From CAWCTD01 sp963798455 (GTDB taxonomy: Bacteria > Acidobacteriota > Terriglobia > Bryobacterales > Bryobacteraceae), in NCBI GenBank assembly GCA_963798455.1, contig CAWCTD010000003.1, positions 558,001 to 622,000 of the forward strand: 64,000 nucleotides of DNA, written 5' to 3'. Position numbers and translations under genes: made by a program. This document shows, piece by piece, positions 1 through 7,306 of this stretch. How positions within the stretch are numbered: the stretch's first letter is position 1; each line of letters begins with the position of its first letter. The notes beneath the pieces are model-generated. The model made no database searches. It had not been told where the DNA came from and saw nothing but the letters and a program-made list of their open reading frames with translations.

Positions 1-1
1 C

Positions 2-415
2 TCCCTGTCTTTGCCGGACGGCGTCGAGGGCTACGGAGTGTTCCGTCAAAGCGGGCCCGGTGTTCCAGATCAGGAGGCGGTCGTGCCGCTTTCTAGCGCG
101 TTGTCGGCGAGCGCAACTTTGATCTGGGACGACACAAACTTCACCACCGCAGTAGCGATTGTGAATCCCAGCGCCGTGGCCGCGACGGTGACCATTACGG
201 TGCGCAATGCGAACGGGCTTGTCATCGGGACGCCGAGCGTTCCCTTGGCGGCCAAGAGCAAGGTAGCGAAGGTGCTGAGAGATCTTCTCGACCCGCTTGC
301 CATGATTGGGAACCGAGGCTCAGCCGATTTCACCGTCACCTCGGGGAGCGTGGCCGTACTGGGGCTCCGGTTTGGGGGCGCTGCGTTCACTTCGATTCCC
401 ACCGCACAAGAATAG
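2..415 (+). CDS. C-terminal part of a secreted/surface protein, 5' truncated by the window edge
   Basis: The reading frame is already open at base 2, so the gene begins upstream. The visible part is about 137 residues: a 'PDGVEGYGVFRQS' segment, then a beta-rich region of alternating hydrophobic and small residues, ending in TAG at 413-415. From memory, this kind of C-terminal module, with the 'GYGVFRQS...PDQEAVVPLS' pattern, recurs at the ends of large Solibacter-type exported proteins. Its function is unknown to me. It is probably an immunoglobulin-like or adhesion-type fold, which is inference. The next gene starts about 100 bases downstream on the same strand. Confidence 0.6.
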   Translation, partial: SLSLPDGVEGYGVFRQSGPGVPDQEAVVPLSSALSASATLIWDDTNFTTAVAIVNPSAVAATVTITVRNANGLVIGTPSVPLAAKSKVAKVLRDLLDPLAMIGNRGSADFTVTSGSVAVLGLRFGGAAFTSIPTAQE

Positions 416-513
416 TGACGTACGGGCCGGTGTCCCCTTATTCTCGGCGGTTTGCTGTATACTTGGCTCCACCGCGGACACCGGGTCCGAGGGAGTCTCT
501 CTGGAGGTCGCCA

Positions 514-1563
514 ATGAGCAGATGCCGAAACTGTTGCCTCAGCGTGGTGCTGCTGTCAGCCGTGCCGCTCGTCGCCCAGACCCCGGCCGGCACGGAAGGG
601 TTGACGCCGGCGCAGCTCAACGCTCGCGCCAAGGCGCGGAACGTTCCCGAAATCCCCTTCGAGTCGGTCCCCAACTTCTTGAAGCTTCCACAGGGCCTGT
701 ACTTGGGCGAAGGCATGGGGGTCGCGACCAACTCCAAAGGGCACATCTTCGTCTACACCCGAAGCGAGCAGACGCGCCTGTTTGAATTCGATCCCAAGGG
801 CAGCTTCGTCCGCGAGATCGGGCAGGGTTTGTACGGCTTTGCGTTTGCCCATGCCGTACGGGTCGACCCGCAGGACAACATCTGGGCCGTCGACGAGGGG
901 ACCAACATGGTAATCAAGTTCAACCCCGACGGCCGGGTGGTGATGCTTCTGGGCAGGAGGCCGGAGCCGTTGGAAGAGTTGCTGCCAGCGCCTCCGCCGG
1001 AGCCCTACACCTTCAACCGGCCCACCGATGTGGCCTGGGACTCCGCCGGCAACATCTTCGTCGCCGACGGCTACGGCAACTCGCGGGTCGTGAAATACGA
1101 CAAGAACGGCAGATTCCTCGCCACGGTGGGGAGCATGGGCTCGCAGCCCGGCCAGCTCAACACCCCCCACACCATCGCCACGGACGCGAAGGGTAACGTC
1201 TACGTCGGCGACCGCGGCAACAGCCGCATCCAGGTCTTCGACAACAACCTGGCCTACAAGGCGATCTATGACCAGGTTGGCGCCCCCTGGGGGGTCTGCA
1301 TCACGCCCGGGCCGCATCAATACCTCTACAGCACGAACTCGGCCCCCGACACCAACAATTCCGAGATCGCCGCCGTGACCGGCGAGATCTACAAGATGGA
1401 GCTGGACGGGACGATCCTGGGCAAGTTCGGCACTGGAGGCAAGCAGCTCGGCCAGTTCTCGACGGCCCACGAGATCGACTGCCGCAACGAGAACGAACTC
1501 CTGATCTCCGAGATCACGGCCTGGCGAGTGCAGAAAATCATCCTGCACCCGCGAGGGAAATAA
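514..1563 (+). CDS. Secreted NHL-repeat beta-propeller protein (copy 1)
   Basis: The product is 349 residues. I chose the ATG at 514 rather than the GTG at 415 because a strong GGAGG lies at 503-507 and the ATG opens a signal peptide (hydrophobic core about residues 8-20, cleavage near VAQTP). The mature part has repeated NHL-type blades: 'DPQDNIWAVD', 'RPTDVAWDSAGNIFVADGYGNSRVVKYDKNG' (split across positions) and 'DAKGNVYVGDRGNSRIQVFDNN'. NHL propellers act as binding scaffolds, and some are lyases. The ligand here is unknown. The next gene, 11 bases downstream, encodes a clear paralogue, and a Tat-exported FAD oxidoreductase follows, so the three may form an extracytoplasmic unit. Confidence 0.85.
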   Translation: MSRCRNCCLSVVLLSAVPLVAQTPAGTEGLTPAQLNARAKARNVPEIPFESVPNFLKLPQGLYLGEGMGVATNSKGHIFVYTRSEQTRLFEFDPKGSFVREIGQGLYGFAFAHAVRVDPQDNIWAVDEGTNMVIKFNPDGRVVMLLGRRPEPLEELLPAPPPEPYTFNRPTDVAWDSAGNIFVADGYGNSRVVKYDKNGRFLATVGSMGSQPGQLNTPHTIATDAKGNVYVGDRGNSRIQVFDNNLAYKAIYDQVGAPWGVCITPGPHQYLYSTNSAPDTNNSEIAAVTGEIYKMELDGTILGKFGTGGKQLGQFSTAHEIDCRNENELLISEITAWRVQKIILHPRGK

Positions 1564-1574
1564 GGAGGGCTCCC

Positions 1575-2654
1575 ATGACACATACTCTCTTCCTGGCCGC
1601 GGCGGTGCTCGTGGCCGGTTCACTCTCTGCCCAGATCCCGGAGATCCCCTACGACTCCGCCCCCGATCTCTTGAAGTTGCCCGCGAACCTGTACCTTGGC
1701 GAAGCGGCCGGGGTGGCAGCGAATTCCCGGGGCAACATCTTTGTATACACGCGCACGGGCGGCGTGGTTGCCACCACGGGAGCGTCGCGGACCATAATCC
1801 ACGGCGGCTCGCGGCTCTTCGAGTTCGATTCAAGCGGGAAGTTCCTCCGCGAGATCGGGCAGGGGCTGTACGGGTTCGTGTTTGCCCAAGCCGTGCGGGT
1901 CGACCCGCAGGACAACATCTGGGCCGTGGATCGCGGGTCCACCCTGGTCATCAAGTTCTCACCCGAGGGGCGGGTGCTGATGACCATGGGCCGTAAGCCG
2001 GAAGCGGTGGAGATGGTGGCGGCCCGTGGCGGAGCCCGTGGCGGAGCCCGCGGCGGACCCGCCGGCGCCCCGGCTGCCGGCCGCGGCGGCGGTCGCGGCC
2101 TCCCCGGCGACAGCTTCAGCCGGCCGACCGACGTGGCCTGGGACGCCTCGGGGAACATCTTCGTCTCCGATGCCAACGCCAACGCCCGCGTCGCCAAGTT
2201 CGACAAGAACGGCAAGTTCATCAAGTCCTGGGGTTCGAGAGGGACCGAGCCCGGCCAGTTCGACATGCCGAGATCGCTTGCCCTGGACGCCAAAGGCAAC
2301 GTGTACGTGGCCGATCTTGGCAACAAGCGCATCCAGGTCTTCGACAACGACGGGACCTTCAAGACCCAGCTCACAAATGTGGGCGCGCCGTGGGCCATCT
2401 GCATTTCTCCCGGCGTTCACCAGTACCTTTACAGTTCGAACTCCAATGCCACGGGCTCCATGGACAACGGGGAAATCTACAAGCTGGAGCTGGATGGACG
2501 AATCCTGGGCAAGTTCGGCAGAGCGGGCAAGCTGGCCAAGGAGTTCGGCACGGTCAACGAAATGGACTGCCGCAACCCCAACCAACTCCTCGTGGGCGAG
2601 CTGACCAACTGGCGGGTCCAAAAACTCACCCTGCGTCCTGTTCCGTCGAACTAA
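1575..2654 (+). CDS. Secreted NHL-repeat beta-propeller protein (copy 2, with Arg-Gly-rich insert)
   Basis: This is a 359-residue paralogue of the preceding gene, preceded by AAGGAGGG at 1562-1569. The signal peptide spans about residues 1-19. It shares 'PYDSAPDLLKLP', 'LREIGQGLYGFVFAQAVRVD', 'DPQDNIWAVD' and later NHL blades with copy 1. It differs by a longer loop after 'NIFVYTRT' and by an Arg-Gly-Ala-rich stretch at residues 151-176, encoded partly by three 12-base repeats. It appears to arise from tandem duplication followed by repeat expansion in an inter-blade loop. Substrate or partner is unknown. Confidence 0.85.
   Translation: MTHTLFLAAAVLVAGSLSAQIPEIPYDSAPDLLKLPANLYLGEAAGVAANSRGNIFVYTRTGGVVATTGASRTIIHGGSRLFEFDSSGKFLREIGQGLYGFVFAQAVRVDPQDNIWAVDRGSTLVIKFSPEGRVLMTMGRKPEAVEMVAARGGARGGARGGPAGAPAAGRGGGRGLPGDSFSRPTDVAWDASGNIFVSDANANARVAKFDKNGKFIKSWGSRGTEPGQFDMPRSLALDAKGNVYVADLGNKRIQVFDNDGTFKTQLTNVGAPWAICISPGVHQYLYSSNSNATGSMDNGEIYKLELDGRILGKFGRAGKLAKEFGTVNEMDCRNPNQLLVGELTNWRVQKLTLRPVPSN
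2023..2058 (+). repeat. Three tandem 12-base units inside an NHL gene
   Basis: The unit CCCGTGGCGGAG occurs at 2023-2034 and 2035-2046, with a slightly diverged third copy at 2047-2058. It encodes Arg-Gly-Gly-Ala repeats. The tandem paralogue lacks it, so it is a likely slippage expansion. Confidence 0.85.
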
Positions 2655-2673
2655 GGAGGATGGGTATCCTGAT

Positions 2674-4029
2674 ATGTCTGGCAAAAGGCAATCCTCTGAA
2701 AACGGCTTGGGGCGGCGCGGCTTCCTGCGGGCTACGCTCGCTGGTGCGGCGGCCTCCGGATCGGCCGTGTCAAGTGTGGCGCAGGGTGCGGCTACATACC
2801 GGGAGACGATCGAAACCCCGATCGTCGCGCGCTACCAGGTGATTGTCGCGGGGGGAGGCCCCAGTGGCGTGATTGCCGCCGTTGCCGCCGCGCGAAGTGG
2901 CGCGAACACGCTGCTCATCGAGCGCTACGCTTTTCTCGGTGGGAACGGAACGGCAGGGCTCATGACCTGCTACAACGGCTTCCGCAACCAGCGCGAGCCC
3001 CAGGCCCTCCAGACGGTCAAGGGGATTCCCGCCGAGTACATCGCCGAGTTGGTTCGCTTGGGTGGTGTGGCGGACTTGGACAACTATGAACATAACTTCT
3101 CGCACAACGTCTCCCAGGGCGACATCCCCTACACCGTCCCCTTCGATCCGGAAGCGGCCAAGATGGCCTCGCTGAACCTGGTCCGCAAAGAGGGTGTCAA
3201 ACTGCGGCTGCACAGTTGGGCCGTGTCGCCCATGCTCGACGGCGCCCGGGTGACGGGCGTGGTGGTGGAGTCCAAGTCCGGCCGCCAGGCGATTGCGGCC
3301 GACGTGGTAATCGACTGTACGGGTGACGGAGACATCGCCGCCCGCGCGGGCGCGCCCTTCATGAGCCCCGCCGCAACCGGCGACCGCATGAACATGAGCT
3401 TGATGTACCGCATCGGGGGTGTCCCGCCGGCAGTTGAGGGGCCCTTCGAGGGAATCCGGATTCGGGACCGTGTGGTTCGCTGGGGTTCCGGCTTCGACGG
3501 CGATGGGTTGGACGTCGAAGACCTCACCAGAGCGGAAGTGGAGACGCGCCTCAAGCTGTGGGACCAAGTTCAGCAGTTGCGCCGGAAGCCCGGCATGGAA
3601 TCGATTGCGCTTCTCGACACGCCGGTCAACATCGGCGTCCGGGAGACGCGGCGGATCACCGGAGAGTACACGGTAACCGAGAAGGATGCGATCGAGGGCG
3701 TGCGGTTCCCCGACGTGATCGCGATCAGCTCAAACCCGATGCCCTCCTACAAGGGCCGGCGCTACTTTTTCAAGCACGAGGGGTTCGACATACCCTATCG
3801 GTCGCTGGTCCCGAGGAAGATCGAGGGCCTCGTCCTGTCGGGCCGCTGCATCTCCTGTGAGCAGGCCCCCTTCCAGTCCGCGCGTTCCATGGCCCCCGCC
3901 ATGGCCGTCGGTCACGCTTCCGGCTGCGCGGCCGCGCTGGCGGCTACCACGGGAGTGCCGCCCCGGAAACTGAACGTAAAGACGTTGCAGAAGCTGCTCA
4001 TGAGCCAGAAGGCGGAACTGCGGCTGTAG
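2674..4029 (+). CDS. Tat-exported FAD-dependent oxidoreductase
   Basis: The product is 451 residues. The N-terminus carries a twin-arginine signal (GRRGFLRA, residues 13-20) and an Ala/Ser-rich hydrophobic stretch, so it should be exported folded with its cofactor. A dinucleotide-binding motif 'VIVAGGGPSGVIAAVAAARSG' (split) lies at about residues 55-75, with the acidic residue of the second strand in 'LLIERY'. 'VVIDCTGDGDIAARAGAP' and the C-terminal 'VLSGRCIS' and 'MAPAMAVGHASG' segments match the FAD_oxidored (PF12831-like) family. An AAGGAGG lies at 2653-2659. It follows the two NHL genes with a short gap. The substrate cannot be told from sequence. Confidence 0.88.
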   Translation: MSGKRQSSENGLGRRGFLRATLAGAAASGSAVSSVAQGAATYRETIETPIVARYQVIVAGGGPSGVIAAVAAARSGANTLLIERYAFLGGNGTAGLMTCYNGFRNQREPQALQTVKGIPAEYIAELVRLGGVADLDNYEHNFSHNVSQGDIPYTVPFDPEAAKMASLNLVRKEGVKLRLHSWAVSPMLDGARVTGVVVESKSGRQAIAADVVIDCTGDGDIAARAGAPFMSPAATGDRMNMSLMYRIGGVPPAVEGPFEGIRIRDRVVRWGSGFDGDGLDVEDLTRAEVETRLKLWDQVQQLRRKPGMESIALLDTPVNIGVRETRRITGEYTVTEKDAIEGVRFPDVIAISSNPMPSYKGRRYFFKHEGFDIPYRSLVPRKIEGLVLSGRCISCEQAPFQSARSMAPAMAVGHASGCAAALAATTGVPPRKLNVKTLQKLLMSQKAELRL

Positions 4030-4289
4030 CGGTTCCTCTTGATCGAAGCTCGAGCGGCGACGTAACGAGAACAGGCGGTCGAGGTGGGTCTTTGTATGCC
4101 ACTGCGGCGGTCTGGACATGGCACCGTCATGCCACTAAATAGCCGGAAGAGCCGGAAAAGGGAGCCGCATGAAGGTCGAATGGGACTATTGCGGAGAACA
4201 CCCGTTACCGGTCTGGAATCTGACGATCCTCCCGCTTCTGGTACGATGAAGAAAACTCATCCGCAATTCTGAATTGGGGAAGTCATAAG

Positions 4290-4595
4290 ATGCCCAGACA
4301 ACGAAAATCGGAAATGGAGCCCTCCGTGTCTCAGGTAGACGAAGCGGCCTCCACTGCGCCCGCAAGAAAGAGCAAGTCAGCGCGTGTGAGGACGGCCTCT
4401 GTCACACCCCGGACAAGGAAAAAGGATGTTGTCAGGCCGCCAACCGCTCCGCAAGATTCTAATGCTTCTCAAGAGGAAATCGCCCGACTGGCTTACTCCT
4501 ACTGGGAAGCCCGGCAATCTCCGCGTGGTTCTTCTGAGGAGGACTGGTTCCGCGCCGAACGGGAGTTACGGGCAAGGATGAAGCCAGTCAGATAG
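4290..4595 (+). CDS. DUF2934 family small protein
   Basis: This is a 101-residue, basic, soluble protein. The N-terminal 65 residues are low-complexity (Ser/Ala/Arg/Lys rich). The C-terminal part, 'EEIARLAYSYWEARQ...SSEEDWFRAERELR', is a clear DUF2934 motif with its conserved Tyr-Trp and Trp-Phe-Arg-Ala-Glu. DUF2934 proteins are common in Acidobacteria and Proteobacteria and have no assigned function. The 260 bases upstream hold no recognisable gene. Confidence 0.8.
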   Translation: MPRQRKSEMEPSVSQVDEAASTAPARKSKSARVRTASVTPRTRKKDVVRPPTAPQDSNASQEEIARLAYSYWEARQSPRGSSEEDWFRAERELRARMKPVR

Positions 4596-4678
4596 CGCCC
4601 GCACCCTCCTTGTGCCGGCCACTTAGCGGTTGGCGAAGGATGGCCAGACGCCACGCCAACGGAAGGGCGATAGTCGGC

Positions 4679-5182
4679 CTAATAGGGCCGCCTGCCGACC
4701 CAGTTGCCGGGCGGATCGTAGTTGCAGACCCAGACCTCGCGTCCTCCCCCTCGCGCCACTGCGCATCCCGCTTCTTTCGTGTCACGCCAGACGATTTGCG
4801 TGTAGTGCCCGCACACGCCGCTACATCTGTTCGAAATGTAGTCGTAGTTTCTGGATTCCGCCGCCCACGCGTTGACAACTTGCGCAGGCGATGCGGTCCT
4901 ACCGGTAATCTCGAACAAGTTCTCGCCGTAGGTCGAGTTTGGACGGTGGATGAATTGCTTGCGCGCCAGGAGAGTGTCCGCCCAGTCTTGCGAACGTGCG
5001 GCCAACCGATCGGACCACGCCAGTGGAGGCATTCCCACGCGCGCCCGCACAGCGTTGTGGACAGCGAGCATGTCGCGCGAGAGAGAGGAATGGGAGCGAG
5101 CGGGTGGCCTCTCGCCAAAGTGCCGCCATTGTGCGCTGCCGGTTCCGGCGAGCATGATCAGAAACCAGATCGCCTGTCGCAT
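4679..5182 (-). CDS. Secreted CAP-domain (SCP/PR-1) protein
   Basis: The product is 167 residues from the ATG at 5182, chosen because it begins a signal peptide ('MRQAIWFLIMLAGTGSAQ'). The mature part has the CAP signatures: 'MLAVHNAVRARVGMPPLAWSDRLAARSQDWAD' (split), 'STYGENLFE', 'CGHYTQIVWRDTKEAGCAVA' and 'WVCNYDPPGNW'. The canonical CAP cavity residues (the two His and two Glu/acidic positions) appear present. Bacterial CAP proteins are secreted, and their roles are mostly unproven. It is convergent with the DUF2934 gene. Confidence 0.88.
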   Translation of the reverse strand: MRQAIWFLIMLAGTGSAQWRHFGERPPARSHSSLSRDMLAVHNAVRARVGMPPLAWSDRLAARSQDWADTLLARKQFIHRPNSTYGENLFEITGRTASPAQVVNAWAAESRNYDYISNRCSGVCGHYTQIVWRDTKEAGCAVARGGGREVWVCNYDPPGNWVGRRPY

Positions 5183-5512
5183 GCTTAGATAGACGCGCAC
5201 GAATGCACTTTCGTAGACAGTCGGCACCACCGGCTTGCATCAGGAAGCCCCGCCGCACAACCCTGTCCCACAAGCCCAGCCTCAACAGTGGTAGTCGGAC
5301 ATGAGCTTCTCTAGTTATCACTGGTAGAGACAACGGGGGCAGGTCAGCGCCTTGCATGGGGCGGACTGCGTGGTCGGTGAAGTGACCGATCGAAAACAAG
5401 TGCGCCTCGACCTGCGCCTGCTTGAGAATCGAGCCGCGATCCGTCTTCGCCGGCTTAAGCCCTGAGAGCATACGGACTTAGGATTAGAGATAATCGAGGT
5501 TTCCCACTTGCT
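5183..5512. other. Gene-free spacer between CAP gene and ParA pseudogene
   Basis: This spacer is about 330 bases. A minus-strand stretch at roughly 5330-5471 translates as '...KTDRGSILKQAQVEAHLFSIGHFTDHAVRPMQG', which looks protein-like and could be the remnant of a mobile-element gene. I do not recognise it and it lacks a clear start. Nothing else is supported. Confidence 0.3.
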
Positions 5513-5991
5513 ATGGCGATCATCGCGGTTGCGGGAGGAAAGGCGGCGTTGGGAAATCGACAATCGTGGGCAACCTGGCAGCCGAATTCGCCGCCGTGGG
5601 CTGGAGTGTTATTGTGCTGGATGCCGACCCGCAGCACAGCCTCGCGGCGTGGGCGGCCCAAGGCGAAGGGATGCTCTCGCGTTGTGTCGAGAAAGTGAAA
5701 GGCGGCAGCACGGAGGCCCTGCGGGCCAAGGCGCGCGCCGAGAGGCGCTCCAAAAGACCGCGCATCCAGTTCGTCCCGTCTAAGGTGCTGATGAACATGA
5801 ACCTGGGGCGTGGTCTTTCCTCGTCGCTGGAGGAGATGGGGAGGAAGGTGCTGCCCCCGATCGGCCAGCGAATCGTGGTGGCCGAGGCGGTGATGAGCGG
5901 CCTCACGGTCTGCGAGTACGCGCCCGATTCAGTTTCTCACATGGAGTTCAAGAAGCTCGCCAAAGCGGTGCATAAGATCGTCGTGCGGTAG
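5513..5991 (+). pseudogene. ParA/MinD-type ATPase pseudogene (frameshift in P-loop and internal deletion)
   Basis: The ATG at 5513 begins 'MAIIAVAGGK', exactly as ParA proteins do, but one base is missing at about 5543. The frame then shifts: restoring a G gives the deviant Walker A 'KGGVGKST', and the continuation in the other frame reads 'NLAAEFAAVGWSVIVLDADPQHSL', the Walker A' region. After 'MLSRCVEKV' the sequence jumps to 'RIQFVPSKVLMNMNLGRGL...IGQRIVVAEAVMSGLTV', which is the C-terminal part of the family. The 50-70 residues that normally lie between, including the Walker B aspartate, are absent. Even if the frameshift is a sequencing error, the protein should be inactive. Such genes often come from plasmids or integrated elements. 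Confidence 0.8.
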
Positions 5992-6158
5992 CACTGCGGC
6001 TCAGCGCCGATATTGGCGATGCGCGCCGCCGCCCAGGTCAATGATCACCGCGATACGCAGGCACAGGCGGCGCAACCAGATGCGCGAGGCAACAGCAAGG
6101 CACCGCAGGCGTTGACAGTTGTCAGCCCGGTCTGCTGTAATGGCTTTGAGTTGGCCAC

Positions 6159-6774
<616 letters not shown>

Positions 6775-7263
6775 CTACCGGAGATAGGCCGCCTCGACAT
6801 CGGGCACCAACGAGAGCATCTCGGACAACAACACCATCGCAGCACTCACCAACCTTGTATCGCGATCCGACGAGGCTCCGTTGTCCGGAGCGAATTTGCC
6901 GCCGTGGAACAAGTTGTTACGGATTTGTTTGATGGTACTAATGGTCCGCTCGGCGTCGGAGTTGCCGCGCGGAACAAACGGAACCCACGCGAGAGCGCCA
7001 TTGTGCTCAACCAAATAGCGGAGCGGCGCGGCCGCAAAATACGCGCTCGCGGCCGCGCTGTCCGGCGTGCGATTTGGATTGAACGAGCCGGCGATACGTT
7101 GCGCAAAAGCGACCCAGTCGGCCTTCACTTCGCCGGCACCTTGTTGCCTGAACGTCGTCGCCTTCAGGGCGAATTCGAACCGCGAAAACATGCCGAGAAA
7201 CTCCAGCGCGAGATCGGGAGTGATCGTCAGACTGCGCAGCGCCGAGTAGTTCAACTGTCCCAT
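6775..7263 (-). CDS. HEPN-like protein with RX4H motif
   Basis: The product is 162 residues, predicted mostly alpha-helical and soluble. The N-terminal helix region ('LALEFLGMFSRFEFALKATTF', split) is followed by a variable middle and 'TISTIKQIRNNLFHGGKF'. The segment R115-N-N-L-F-H120 matches the R(N/H)X3-4H signature of HEPN ribonucleases or nucleotidyltransferase-associated HEPN proteins. The family assignment rests on this motif and the helical layout, so it is probable rather than certain. The gene lies 43 bases downstream of the helicase-nuclease gene on the same strand, so the two are likely co-transcribed. This pairing suggests a role as an RNase effector or partner in defence. The start codon lacks a strong ribosome-binding site. 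Confidence 0.65.
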   Translation of the reverse strand: MGQLNYSALRSLTITPDLALEFLGMFSRFEFALKATTFRQQGAGEVKADWVAFAQRIAGSFNPNRTPDSAAASAYFAAAPLRYLVEHNGALAWVPFVPRGNSDAERTISTIKQIRNNLFHGGKFAPDNGASSDRDTRLVSAAMVLLSEMLSLVPDVEAAYLR

Positions 7264-7306
7264 TTGTCATTGACGAGTCGCGCCTTCCGAGCATCGCGCC
7301 TCGGCC

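Noticed and set aside
4084..4272. A 62-codon plus-strand frame between the FAD oxidoreductase and DUF2934 genes
   Set aside because: No ribosome-binding site, no recognisable composition or motif.
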